64,000 nucleotides of DNA from an uncultured Candidatus Melainabacteria bacterium (GCA_934717745.1 CAKUZB010000001.1:62001-126000); one strand, 5' to 3'; positions 42,605 through 51,495 are shown, counted from the stretch's first letter. Numbers and translations are program-made. The notes: generated from the letters alone by a model not told the origin.

Positions 42605-43385
42605 ACCTATAGCAGTTTTTGATTCCGGCGTCGGTGGTTTAACCGTTTACGAAAAACTGAAAACAATTTTGCCAAACGAAGATTATATCTATTTTGGCGA
42701 TTTGAAAAACTGTCCTTACGGTCAAAAAACAAAGCAACAACTTATTGATTTAACCTCTGATATTTTTAATTATTTTAAGTTAGAAGATGTAAAGGCTGTT
42801 GTTATGGCTTGCAATACAACTTCAGCAAATGTTTACGATGAATACAAAAATGCGTTTGATTACAAACTTTATCCGATAATTCAAACTTGTGCAAAAGTTA
42901 TTGCAGAACTTCCTATTAAAAATTTAGGCGTTTTTGCAACTTCTGCAACAATTTCATCAGGGGCTTATAAACGAGAAATTAACAGATACAATAAAGACAT
43001 TGAAGTTTTTGAAATGTCTTGCCCAGGGTGGGTTCAAATCGTTGAAGGTAATAAACAAAATGATGACTTAAGTGTCGAATTGATAAAAGAAAGATTAGGT
43101 GAAATGCTCAAAAATAATCCTGATAAAATTATTTTAGGCTGTACTCATTATCCATTTTTACTAGATGTTTTGACAAAATTTGCACCTAGAGAACTGTTTA
43201 TTGACCCATCGGTTTATTTTGCCGAATATATAAAAAAAGATTTGGAAAATCAAGATTTACTTAACGAAAATGGGGGAAGCGAAAGATTTTTGGTAAGTGC
43301 AAATCCAAACGAATTTAAAATTGCCGCAAAAATGTTTTATGAATTGAAAAATACTCCAGAATTGATAGAATTTGCAACCGTGTAA
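42576..43385 (+). CDS. murI: Glutamate racemase with non-canonical start
   Basis: MurI (EC 5.1.1.3) makes D-glutamate for peptidoglycan. The frame shows AVFDSGVGGLTV with the catalytic region at 42612, MACNTTSA with the first catalytic Cys, and LGCTHYPFL with the second. The first in-frame ATG, GTG or TTG (TTG at 42669) lies after the essential DSGVGG motif, so the real start is earlier. The frame is open back to a stop at 42573. ATT codons at 42576 and 42579 and ATA at 42582 follow AAGGG by 7-13 bases. Starting there gives about 269 residues, the normal length. An alternative is slippage on the A8 run at the amidase stop, or a base error. Confidence 0.85.
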   Translation: MIINSNKKNKPIAVFDSGVGGLTVYEKLKTILPNEDYIYFGDLKNCPYGQKTKQQLIDLTSDIFNYFKLEDVKAVVMACNTTSANVYDEYKNAFDYKLYPIIQTCAKVIAELPIKNLGVFATSATISSGAYKREINRYNKDIEVFEMSCPGWVQIVEGNKQNDDLSVELIKERLGEMLKNNPDKIILGCTHYPFLLDVLTKFAPRELFIDPSVYFAEYIKKDLENQDLLNENGGSERFLVSANPNEFKIAAKMFYELKNTPELIEFATV

Positions 43386-43552
43386 TTAATTTGTCGATAG
43401 TAAGTAGATTTTTATTATATTCAATGTCGAGAAAAATTATTATGTTATCAAATAGTAAAGTAATTTGCAGTATTCGGATTTTGTCTTGTATTAATCAGAT
43501 GCTTTATATGAATTTATATTAAAGATAAAAAGTTGTTTTAGTATTTATTTAA

Positions 43553-43584
43553 TAAAAAAGAGGTCTTTTGACCTCTTTTTTATT
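43553..43584. terminator. Bidirectional terminator between murI and the acyl-CoA ligase gene
   Basis: AAAAAGAGGTC (43555-43565) pairs with GACCTCTTTTT (43570-43580), with A and T runs on both sides, between convergent genes. Confidence 0.92.
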
Positions 43585-43596
43585 TTTATAATTAAA

Positions 43597-45270
43597 TTAC
43601 AAGTTTAACAACTCTTTTAATGCTCTGCGTTTAACTTTTCTTGTTGTTGTCTTTGGCAGTTCTTCTTTACTAACAATGATATTGATAGGTCGTTTGTAAG
43701 GTGCAAGTCTGCTAGATAGTTGTTTAACTTCTTCTCTTACAAGTTTGTTCAATTCTTCGTCAGATTTATCGTTCATATAAGTTTCTTTTGGAACAATAAT
43801 TGCAACGATTTCTTCTGTGCCGTCTTTTGTTCCGCCTGTACGAGAAGAACCCATTACGCAAGTTTCGGCAAAGTTGTCGCTGGAATCCAGTACCGCTTCA
43901 ACTTCTTCAGGGAATACTTTTTTGCCACCTGAAAGTACAATCATATTTTTAAGTCTGCCGGTGATATGAATGTGGTTATCTTTGTCTAAATGCCCAATAT
44001 CACCTGTGTGTAACCAACCGTCTTCATCAATAGTTTGAGCAGTAAGTTCAGGTTGGTGATAGTAACCTTTCATGATGCAAGGTCCTTTTAGTAAGATTTC
44101 GCCAGTTACTTCGTCAATACGACATTCGAAACTTCTAAGAGGCTTGCCGACTGATGTGTAGTCGTTACGTTTATCATAGTTTACTGAAACTACAGGGCTT
44201 GTTTCAGACAAGCCGTATCCTGCATAAATTTTGATACCAATTGTTTCAAAGAAGTTTGCAACATTTTTGTCAATTGGTGCACCACCGCAAATACAACCGT
44301 TGAATTTGCCACCGAATTTATCGTGGATTTTTTTGAATATCATTTTTCTGATTTTCATTGACGGAATGTGTTTTGCAATGTTAAACATTATAGAGAAAAT
44401 TCTCTTAGTTGCTGGTTTTGAATTGATTTCACTTTCAATACCTGCCTTTAATAATTTTAAGAATGCAGGAACTACAATCATCAATCCCACTTGTTTTTCT
44501 CTCATAATCATTAAAATGTCTTTTGGTTTTAATGATTGAGTGTAGAAAACTGAAAGCCCCCAATATAAGAATGTTGAGAAACCAACTGTCATTTCAAATA
44601 AATGGTTCATAGGTAAGATTGATAATACTTGAACATTTTCGCCCGGAGTAATGAAGTTAGGGAAAACATCTTCAAGGTCATTCATTTGAGAAAGCATGTT
44701 TCTAAATGAAATATCTACACCTTTAGGGTTTCCTGTTGTTCCTGAGGTGTAAATGATAAATGCAGAAGATTTAGAACTTCTGTGTCGCCATTTACAATTT
44801 GGAGAAGCATTTATTGTGTAAATGCTTGGTAAATCTAAGTTATATGTTGGTTCGTCCATTACGATAATATGTTTGATAGACGCAACTTCTTTTTGTAGTT
44901 CTAATGCTTTTTCTAAGTAATGTTGTGAAACGAATAAAACAGTAGGTTCGCAATCAGAAAGGATAGAAACTAATTCGTATTTTGTAAGTTTAATATCCAA
45001 TGGAACTGTAGTTCCGCCGGCCATGATAGATGCGAATACGCATGCACCGTATTCAGGTTTTGATTCTGATAAAATGGCAACTCTGTCATTTTTTTGAAGT
45101 TGTAAGTCGTTAAGTAAAAAACTTCCAACCTTTCTTGCCATAAAACCTAAGCCTTTGTATGTAAATTCTTTCCAGCCGTAAGCGGTTTTAATACCAAGAG
45201 CAACTCTTTCTTCGTAAATTTTTGTCTTATCTTCTAAGAGTAATAAAACATTGTTCTTTCTATATTTCAT
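43597..45270 (-). CDS. AMP-forming long-chain acyl-CoA (or acyl-ACP) synthetase
   Basis: A 557-residue ANL-superfamily enzyme that activates a fatty acid through an acyl-adenylate. It shows the ATP loop YTSGTTGNPKGV, GYGLSETSP, GWLHTGDIG, the hinge GRLKNMIVLSGGKKVFPEE and the catalytic Lys in LPKTTTRKVKR. Chain length and acceptor (CoA or ACP) cannot be told. AAGGTGGG lies before the ATG. It may recycle or take up fatty acids for phospholipid synthesis. It is a single-gene unit. Confidence 0.92.
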   Translation of the reverse strand: MKYRKNNVLLLLEDKTKIYEERVALGIKTAYGWKEFTYKGLGFMARKVGSFLLNDLQLQKNDRVAILSESKPEYGACVFASIMAGGTTVPLDIKLTKYELVSILSDCEPTVLFVSQHYLEKALELQKEVASIKHIIVMDEPTYNLDLPSIYTINASPNCKWRHRSSKSSAFIIYTSGTTGNPKGVDISFRNMLSQMNDLEDVFPNFITPGENVQVLSILPMNHLFEMTVGFSTFLYWGLSVFYTQSLKPKDILMIMREKQVGLMIVVPAFLKLLKAGIESEINSKPATKRIFSIMFNIAKHIPSMKIRKMIFKKIHDKFGGKFNGCICGGAPIDKNVANFFETIGIKIYAGYGLSETSPVVSVNYDKRNDYTSVGKPLRSFECRIDEVTGEILLKGPCIMKGYYHQPELTAQTIDEDGWLHTGDIGHLDKDNHIHITGRLKNMIVLSGGKKVFPEEVEAVLDSSDNFAETCVMGSSRTGGTKDGTEEIVAIIVPKETYMNDKSDEELNKLVREEVKQLSSRLAPYKRPINIIVSKEELPKTTTRKVKRRALKELLNL

Positions 45271-45603
45271 CTTCCCACCTTATAATAAGTAATCTCGTAT
45301 TTTAATACGCATAACTCCCATACCGTCTATTATAATTTACTAAAAATATTACGTCAATTTTATAACAGTATACATGTATATATAATTACATGTTTGTTAC
45401 AAAGTTATTTTAATTCGTTTGAAGTATTTTGTAAAAACCAACTAATTCAGATGTATGAAATCGTATTATTTTAATGTAAAAAAAACTTAACATACCGTAT
45501 AATAATCATGAATATTATTGACTTTCAGAGAAACGTCATTAATAAAAGAGAGAGAGTAAACTCAAAAACAACGTTAGTAGTTTATAAGATAGGAGATGAC
45601 ACT
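45271..45603. other. Long intergenic region and leader before the gene at 45604
   Basis: These 333 bases contain the TTTGTTACAAA palindrome (45393-45403), a TATAAT box (45498-45503) about 100 bases before the gene without a good -35 box, and AGGAG eight bases before the ATG. An in-frame ATG at 45508 would add 32 unconserved residues and is rejected because the paralog lacks them. I see no riboswitch or tRNA. Confidence 0.5.
45393..45403. promoter_or_regulatory. TTTGTTACAAA palindrome (candidate operator), copy 3
   Basis: Identical to the copies at 4861 and 6038. ACATG precedes it by one base, and ACATGTT with TTACAAA also occurs in the variant at 48242. Confidence 0.4.
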
Positions 45604-47013
45604 ATGGGCATGGCAGCATCACAGGCAAGATATTTAGGTCTTACCGCACGAAAAACCAATGTTGAATACGAAGGTCAACAAATCAACCAAGCACGTACTG
45701 CTTTAGGTAATCAATCTGCTAGTTTATGGAATCAAATGTTAGGCTTAACAATTCCAACAGTACCAAGTATTACAGATTATACTTCATTACAGTACTCATT
45801 CAACGATGGTATTAACACTTACACAGTTTCTGATATTCAGTCAGTAGATAAAAAAGATGCTGACGGTACAGAGTACAACAAATTAGTTACTTACTACTTC
45901 TATGAAGATGTATACAAAGGTGTAGAAACAACAAACTCTAACCCTCAAGTACAAAAAGTAACAACAACTACAACAACAACTGAAACAAAAACAGGTACAA
46001 CTGTTGAGGCATCTCAAAATGACAAATTCCAATGGGATGCCGGAAACAACAAGTTACAAATTTGGGACGTTAAAAACAATACTTACATAGATTCAGACTA
46101 TGCGAAATTAGATGTGAATGACCCTGCGGATAAAGCAATATATGATGCTTATGTTGAAGCATATGCACATTCAAATAATGGTGCTGTGTTTGACGGTGAT
46201 TTGTATAAATATACAGGTTATGATGCTGACGGTAATGCTGTAACTAAGTACTCTACAACTCCATTAGATAATACAATTACTCCGGATACAGAAGTTGCAA
46301 ATAATATTGTAAACGCAAATGGTACATACAAAGAAGATGTAACTAAAGAAACAATCACATATAAATTGGGTAATTCAACTGCTGAGGTTGTTACATTTGG
46401 CGATCCAACAAGTTTAGTAGACCAAACAGCATTGCAACAAATCGTAAATGATTTCAGTAAAGCAGGTGGCATTACTAAAGAAATGGTTGATGCCGGTGAA
46501 GTTTATAAATATGTAAAAAACGGCAATACTTTCTATGTAACAAAAACTGAATTAGAAGATTGTCTTGCAAAAACAAAACACGCACAAGATGAATATTCAA
46601 TTTCATCAGGTATGGATTATCAACCATCATTGACTCAATATTATGCAACTACAATAAAAGAAAAAGTTACTAATACTGATTATGCTGTAATGGACGATGC
46701 TTCAGGTTCAGGACGTTATGCTAATATGAAATTGAAAAATATGAGTACTAACTTCGAATTGAAAGCAGAAGAAACAACAAACCAAGCAGCATACAATGAT
46801 GCGATGAATCAATACAATTATGATTTGAATCAGTACGAAAAACAAATGGCTGATATTAATGCTAAAACTTCATTAATTCAAGAACAAGATAGAACTCTTG
46901 AGTTGAGATTGAAACAGTTAGAAACTGAACAAAAAGCATTGACAACAGAAATGGAAGCCGTAAAAGGCGTACTTCAAAAGAACGTCGAATCAACATTCGG
47001 TACATTCAAATAA
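45604..47013 (+). CDS. Lineage-specific protein, constant ends and variable middle (paralog B)
   Basis: A 469-residue protein paralogous to that at 38555, with identical first 34 residues and a very similar last 65. The codons differ at many synonymous positions, so the match reflects selection on the protein, not a recent copy. The middle (about 55-400) is Thr/Asn-rich and only partly alignable, apart from a Y.I.S..DYQ...YYAT segment before the constant tail. There is no signal peptide. AGGAG lies eight bases before the ATG. It heads a same-strand cluster up to 48946. A flagellin-like exported role is a hypothesis. Confidence 0.75.
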   Translation: MGMAASQARYLGLTARKTNVEYEGQQINQARTALGNQSASLWNQMLGLTIPTVPSITDYTSLQYSFNDGINTYTVSDIQSVDKKDADGTEYNKLVTYYFYEDVYKGVETTNSNPQVQKVTTTTTTTETKTGTTVEASQNDKFQWDAGNNKLQIWDVKNNTYIDSDYAKLDVNDPADKAIYDAYVEAYAHSNNGAVFDGDLYKYTGYDADGNAVTKYSTTPLDNTITPDTEVANNIVNANGTYKEDVTKETITYKLGNSTAEVVTFGDPTSLVDQTALQQIVNDFSKAGGITKEMVDAGEVYKYVKNGNTFYVTKTELEDCLAKTKHAQDEYSISSGMDYQPSLTQYYATTIKEKVTNTDYAVMDDASGSGRYANMKLKNMSTNFELKAEETTNQAAYNDAMNQYNYDLNQYEKQMADINAKTSLIQEQDRTLELRLKQLETEQKALTTEMEAVKGVLQKNVESTFGTFK

Positions 47014-47061
47014 TAAGTATCGACTCGTTAATATCTTTATTAATGGGTCAGTTCAAAAAAT

Positions 47062-47094
47062 TGCAGGTGTGTTTAAACGCACACTTGCAGTTTT
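47062..47094 (+). terminator. Hairpin between the genes at 45604 and 47142
   Basis: TGCAGGTGTG (47062-47071) pairs with CACACTTGCA (47080-47089) with one G-T pair, then GTTTT. It may be a partial terminator that lowers expression of the following gene. A GGGTTAACCC palindrome lies 20 bases further on. Confidence 0.6.
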
Positions 47095-47141
47095 AAGGAT
47101 AGTAGTAATTGGGTTAACCCATAAAACCACGAGGTTAAGAT

Positions 47142-47990
47142 ATGTCATATAAAAATGATAGTTTACTGGTTATAGCAAATAAATTTGGTGCAGCCTCAGG
47201 CGATGCTAAAGTTCAATTATATGAAACTTATGACCGCTTAAGAGATTTGACTGTATCAGGTTCAGCAAGTTCAGGCACAGGCTTTGAATTGGCTGGTGGT
47301 GCGTTGTATAAATTAGCAAGTTTATTTGCTCCATCATCTTTTATGTCGCAAATGGGTGGTACTCAATCGTTTAATATCCCTGGTACTTCTTATTGGTCGC
47401 CAATTACCGGTTCAACAGCACAAGTAAACGGTACAACATCGGCATTCGGTATCGGAACTTTAGGAAATTATTCGGGTTTTCCAAACGGTGCCGCAGGACT
47501 ATCTTTAAGTGGTTTTGCTACAGGTGGTGCTTCATCAATTACTGATACTTTAAGTGGTTTGGGAACTTCTTCAGGAGTTGTAACAGGCGGTGCATCTGCT
47601 CTTGGTGGTATTGCTGATGTTGCAAGTGCTACTGCTTACGGTGTCGGTACTGCAAATGGCTATGGTTTAGGTATGCAAAACATTGTAATGCCGGTTGCCG
47701 GAATTATTTCCGGTTGGGGCGGTATTATGACAGCCGCTGCACCTTATTTGGGTGAGTATGGTTTACCTGCAATTGTAATGGGTAACTTGATGCAAGGTAC
47801 TTCATCAGCAGCATTGGCGGCTTATCAAAATGTTTCATCTAATATTTTGGCAAACGCAGACACAATCCTTTCAAACAAAGTAAGAAATATTGAAACAGTT
47901 TGCAAAATGCTTGATACACAAGGTGAAATTGTTAGAAAAATGTTAAAAGAAGGTATGGATTCTGATTCAAAAGCAATCCAAAACTTATAG
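47142..47990 (+). CDS. Gly/Ser/Ala-rich hydrophobic protein, lineage-specific
   Basis: A 282-residue unrecognised protein. Residues 1-50 are helical (KNDSLLVIANKFGAASG). About 60-225 are rich in Gly, Ser, Thr and Ala, with hydrophobic stretches around 175-225. The last 50 residues form a charged helix ending in a coiled coil. There is no signal peptide. A hydrophobic centre with helical ends is seen in type III translocators and in some exported pore proteins; here this is only a shape resemblance. GAGG lies before the ATG. It follows the flagellin-like gene. Confidence 0.65.
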   Translation: MSYKNDSLLVIANKFGAASGDAKVQLYETYDRLRDLTVSGSASSGTGFELAGGALYKLASLFAPSSFMSQMGGTQSFNIPGTSYWSPITGSTAQVNGTTSAFGIGTLGNYSGFPNGAAGLSLSGFATGGASSITDTLSGLGTSSGVVTGGASALGGIADVASATAYGVGTANGYGLGMQNIVMPVAGIISGWGGIMTAAAPYLGEYGLPAIVMGNLMQGTSSAALAAYQNVSSNILANADTILSNKVRNIETVCKMLDTQGEIVRKMLKEGMDSDSKAIQNL

Positions 47991-48013
47991 GAAATCAGTA
48001 GAAGAATAATTTT

Positions 48014-48235
48014 ATGGACTTACGTACATACTTAAGAGTAATAATATACAAAATCTTTATAAACAATATATTTATAAAGGTTTTGTGTGCTATTGTAAAT
48101 TTTTATTACAATTTATTTCAAAAAGTGCCTTCAGCCCTAAAGTTAAAAAAATCTATGCCGATAAAATACTCGGATATGAAAAGAAAAGTCGTTTTCTTAA
48201 GTATCACGGGCGATAAGATAGATTGTACAGCATGA
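48014..48235 (+). CDS. Possible small membrane-associated protein
   Basis: A 73-residue frame with a hydrophobic, basic N-terminal half (about 8-36) and a polar end. The Shine-Dalgarno sequence is weak. It fills most of the gap between 47990 and the next gene, but its codon pattern is less convincing, so it may be spurious. Confidence 0.3.
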   Translation: MDLRTYLRVIIYKIFINNIFIKVLCAIVNFYYNLFQKVPSALKLKKSMPIKYSDMKRKVVFLSITGDKIDCTA

Positions 48236-48263
48236 TTAAGACATGTTACAAACATGCTAAAAT
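48236..48263 (+). promoter_or_regulatory. Promoter with internal inverted repeat before the gene at 48339
   Basis: TTAAGA (-35), 16 bases, and an extended -10 TGC-TAAAAT (48258-48263). The spacer is almost filled by the inverted repeat CATGTT-ACA-AACATG (48242-48256), a likely operator. AACATGTT occurs again about 28 bases downstream. Confidence 0.5.
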
Positions 48264-48338
48264 ATAGGCAATAAAAGGTTATAACATGTTTTTAAATATG
48301 TGAAGGCAATCTATAAAGTTAATGAAAAGGAGAACGTT

Positions 48339-48614
48339 ATGTTCCAAGCAGAGGCTTTACAGACAAACTTCAAGCGATTAATGAATTTCTTTGCATATAC
48401 AAGAAACTATTTTGCAAAGAAAAATCCGGTACAAGCGTTAGCAAATGATATCGTAGCATCAATCAAAGATGCGTTGACAGTTCGTAAGAAATTGAAAATG
48501 GCTCAATACAGAGTTAATTATCACAGGTATCAATTGAACCGTATGGAAGCGTTAATCGCAGAAAATAATCAACACAACTTCCTTAAAGGAAAAAATTTAG
48601 ATCAAACTAGATAA
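48339..48614 (+). CDS. Small basic helical protein, lineage-specific
   Basis: A 91-residue protein of charged helices without Cys, signal peptide or membrane segment. I chose the ATG at 48339 (MFQAEALQTNFKRLMNFF) because AAAGGAG lies about eight bases upstream; a longer frame from 48300 has no support. It precedes the next gene by 11 bases as a small operon. The function is unknown. Confidence 0.65.
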   Translation: MFQAEALQTNFKRLMNFFAYTRNYFAKKNPVQALANDIVASIKDALTVRKKLKMAQYRVNYHRYQLNRMEALIAENNQHNFLKGKNLDQTR

Positions 48615-48625
48615 GGACTAAAAAA

Positions 48626-48946
48626 ATGGGATTGTTAACATCGTCAATGAGAATGTTCACTTTGAACTCACAAAGATTGGACCTTGAATATAAAATCCAA
48701 CTTGTGCAACAAGCGAAAGCAGATTTGACAGCACAAGATGCTCAATTGATTAATGCAGGAACAGATTTGAGTGCTGATAGCCCTGTTCTTAAGCAGTTAG
48801 AAGCAAGAAAAGAAAGATTGCATTTATTGGAAAAGAAATTAGACCAACAATTGTTGCAATATCAATCTAAGTTGAAAATGGTTGAGGCTGAATATGCAAC
48901 TTGTTCGGCTCAATTTGATAAGAATATTAAATATTCTTATTCATAA
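48626..48946 (+). CDS. Small coiled-coil protein with an MGLLTSSMR start
   Basis: A 106-residue helical protein. Its N-terminus (MGLLTSSMRMFTLNSQRLDL) resembles in pattern the MG..AS..R...LT.R...V beginning of the proteins at 38555 and 45604, as if cut down to the constant helix. The rest (about 25-100) is coiled coil. AAGGA lies nine bases before the ATG. A strong terminator ends the cluster. Confidence 0.68.
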   Translation: MGLLTSSMRMFTLNSQRLDLEYKIQLVQQAKADLTAQDAQLINAGTDLSADSPVLKQLEARKERLHLLEKKLDQQLLQYQSKLKMVEAEYATCSAQFDKNIKYSYS

Positions 48947-48956
48947 AAAGTTTTTT

Positions 48957-48988
48957 AAAAAGGCGGACACTTCGTGTCCGCCTTTTTT
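48957..48988. terminator. Bidirectional terminator between the gene at 48626 and hydE
   Basis: A 14-bp perfect stem (48957-48970 with 48974-48987, core GGCGGACAC, loop TTC) has A and T runs on both sides. Confidence 0.93.
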
Positions 48989-49004
48989 GTTTGTCAAATT
49001 TTTA

Positions 49005-50033
49005 TCATTTTAGTTTTTTATGAAATCCATAATCTGTTGAAATGGTTCTTCCGATGGAAGTTATCTTTGTTTCAATACAATGTCTGCATTTGTTTGGAGT
49101 GTCATTTATGCAAATTTTGTTTGGGTAAATTTCGTATTTTTTTCTGTAATCACCTTCTGTAACGTTTGGCATAACGACGTTTGCACCTGATTGGAGTGCA
49201 ATAATTCTTCCGTTAGGGTTTAGTGTTTCCATTGCTGTTGTTGCCGGAATGTTTATTGTTGGAAGTAAAATTCTTGTAAGTGCCATAACTTTTAATGCAA
49301 GTTCAAAACTTCCTTGATTTGTGTTGTTCAAAGGAGTTTGAGGGTGAGGAATAAATGGTCCGATGCCAATCATATCCGCATCAATTTCTTTGAAAAATAA
49401 AATATCTTGTGCTAAAGATTCTAACGTTTGTTCAGGAAGTCCGACAAGACAACCGCTTCCGACCTCGTAGCCTAATGTTTTTAAGTTTTTAAGACATTGG
49501 ACTCTGTTTTTAAAACTCATATTTGGGTGCATTTTTTTGTAGAGTTTTTCGTCTGTTGTTTCTATTCTCAAAAGGTATCTGTCCGCACCTGCATTTTTGT
49601 AGGCTTCGTATTCTTCAAATGTTTTTTCGCCAATACTTAATGTTAAGGCTACATCTAATTTTTTGATTTCTTTTATTATATCGGTTAAAATCTCTTTGTT
49701 AAAGAAAGCATCTTCTCCGGATTGCATAACAATTGTTTTGTAGCCGTAATCTGTTGCTTTTTTTGCAAAATCGAGGATTTGTTCAGGTGTAAGTCTGTAT
49801 CTTTCAATTTGCGAATTATCTTTTCTTAGCCCACAGTATTTACAACTGCATTTACAGATGTTTGAAAATTCAATAAGTCCACGCAAATGGACTTCGTTGC
49901 CAACAAAATCTTTTCTGACTTCATCTGCGATTTTGAAAAGTTTTTCATTTATGGAATTATTCGTCAAAATTGCGATAATTTCGTCAGAAGTCAGATTGTG
50001 TGTATCCTTTGCTTTTTTTAAAATATCTTTCAT
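49005..50033 (-). CDS. hydE: [FeFe]-hydrogenase maturation radical SAM enzyme HydE
   Basis: A 342-residue radical SAM protein of the BioB/HydE/PylB group. The 4Fe-4S motif is CKCSCKYC within RGLIEFSNICKCSCKYCGLRK, the HydE form. Further landmarks are MQSGED, LRIETTDEKLYKKMHP, GCLVGLPEQT, GIGPFIPHPQTP and a C-terminal Cys group (CINDTPNKCRHC). HydE helps build the diiron site with HydF and HydG, which are not in the window, nor is a hydrogenase. I start at the ATG at 50033; earlier frames lack support. Confidence 0.85.
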   Translation of the reverse strand: MKDILKKAKDTHNLTSDEIIAILTNNSINEKLFKIADEVRKDFVGNEVHLRGLIEFSNICKCSCKYCGLRKDNSQIERYRLTPEQILDFAKKATDYGYKTIVMQSGEDAFFNKEILTDIIKEIKKLDVALTLSIGEKTFEEYEAYKNAGADRYLLRIETTDEKLYKKMHPNMSFKNRVQCLKNLKTLGYEVGSGCLVGLPEQTLESLAQDILFFKEIDADMIGIGPFIPHPQTPLNNTNQGSFELALKVMALTRILLPTINIPATTAMETLNPNGRIIALQSGANVVMPNVTEGDYRKKYEIYPNKICINDTPNKCRHCIETKITSIGRTISTDYGFHKKLK

Positions 50034-50130
50034 TAGATTACCCGAAATTATTTTACCACAGATTGTTAATAACTTTACAAGCAATCTTTTCTTGATATAA
50101 TTTAATCAGTAATAGTATAAGGTGAGAATT

Positions 50131-51441
50131 ATGAAAATTGAATTAGAAAAACAAGAACACAACGTAGTAAAAATGAACATTGAATTTCCTGCAAAAGATG
50201 CAGTTGATGCTTATAATAAAGCGTCTATGAGAATATCTCAACATATGAATATTCCTGGTTTTAGACGTGGTAAAGCACCAAGAGCAGTTGTTGAACAACA
50301 TATCGGTGCGGATAGAATTAAATACGAAGCATTGGAATCTTTACTTCCAAAAGTTTTTCAACAAGCAATTAAAGAAAACGAATTAGACGTTATCTCTCAA
50401 CCAACAGTTGAACATTATGACTTCAATATTGGTGAAGATTTAAAAATAACAGCAAAGGTAGAAGTAAGACCTGAATTTGATTTAAAAGATTATAAAGGTT
50501 TAACTGTAGACGTTGAAGAATATGTTATTCCTGAAGATGCTTATCAAAAATCTTTAGACAATATGTTAGACAGAGCAGTTACTTATGAAGTAGTTGTTGA
50601 CAGACCAACAAAAGAAGATGACTTAGTTAAATTCGATTTTGAAGGCTTCTCTAACGGTGAAAAAATTGAACATGGCGACGGTAAAAACTATACATTAGAT
50701 TTGGCTCATTCAAGATTTATTCCTGGATTTGCAGAACAATTAGTTGGACATAAAGTTGATGAAGAATTCGAAATTAATTTGAACTTCCCTGAAGATTATC
50801 ACGAAAAATCATTGGCTGGTGCTCCTGCAATGTTCAAAATTAAAATTCATGAAATTAAACAAAAAGTAAGACCTGAATTAAATGAAGAATTTGCTAAAAA
50901 AATGGGCTTTGATTCAGTTGAAGCATTAGAAAAAGATATAAAAGATTACTTACAAAAAGATAAAGAATCTCGTGATAGACACGCAGCAGAACTTGCTGTA
51001 TTTGACAAAATTCTTGACAACGTAGAAATCGATGTTCAACCTTCAATGATTGAAAGAGAACAACAAATGTTGTTGAACGAATATAAACAACGTTTGGCTC
51101 AACAAGGCTTTACTTATGAACAAGCAATTGAACAACAAGGTGAAGATTCTATAATGAAGACAACTCAAGAAGATGCATTGAAAAGAATTAAAAATACTTT
51201 AGTAATTGATAAAATTGCGAAAGTAGAAAAAATTGATATGAATGCAGATGATATGACTGCAAAAGTTGCTGAAATGCAAAGTGCTTATGGCTTAGATAAA
51301 ACAGAGGTAATGAAACAATTAGCAATGAACCCAACAATGTTGAGTGCAGTTTCACAACAAATTTTAAGCGAAAAAGTAACTGATTTTCTTGTGAAAAACA
51401 ACACAATGAATTATGTTGCTTCAAAAGCATCTAAAAAGTAG
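50131..51441 (+). CDS. tig: Trigger factor
   Basis: The ribosome-bound chaperone and prolyl isomerase, 436 residues. The N-terminal ribosome-binding domain has IPGFRRGKAPRAVV. The FKBP-type domain (about 150-245) has DLVKFDFEGFSNGE and FIPGFAEQLVGHK. A C-terminal helical chaperone domain follows, ending Lys-rich. The ATG at 50131 has AAGGTGAG upstream. It is followed by clpP and clpX, the common tig-clpP-clpX order. Confidence 0.96.
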   Translation: MKIELEKQEHNVVKMNIEFPAKDAVDAYNKASMRISQHMNIPGFRRGKAPRAVVEQHIGADRIKYEALESLLPKVFQQAIKENELDVISQPTVEHYDFNIGEDLKITAKVEVRPEFDLKDYKGLTVDVEEYVIPEDAYQKSLDNMLDRAVTYEVVVDRPTKEDDLVKFDFEGFSNGEKIEHGDGKNYTLDLAHSRFIPGFAEQLVGHKVDEEFEINLNFPEDYHEKSLAGAPAMFKIKIHEIKQKVRPELNEEFAKKMGFDSVEALEKDIKDYLQKDKESRDRHAAELAVFDKILDNVEIDVQPSMIEREQQMLLNEYKQRLAQQGFTYEQAIEQQGEDSIMKTTQEDALKRIKNTLVIDKIAKVEKIDMNADDMTAKVAEMQSAYGLDKTEVMKQLAMNPTMLSAVSQQILSEKVTDFLVKNNTMNYVASKASKK

Positions 51442-51495
51442 TAGAAAAACAAGAAATAAATTATAATATTTTATATAAAGAAAGGAAAATAAAAA

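Noticed and set aside
45508..45603. 32-residue extension of the gene at 45604
   Set aside because: The paralog at 38555 starts at MGMAASQ, and AGGAG lies before that ATG.
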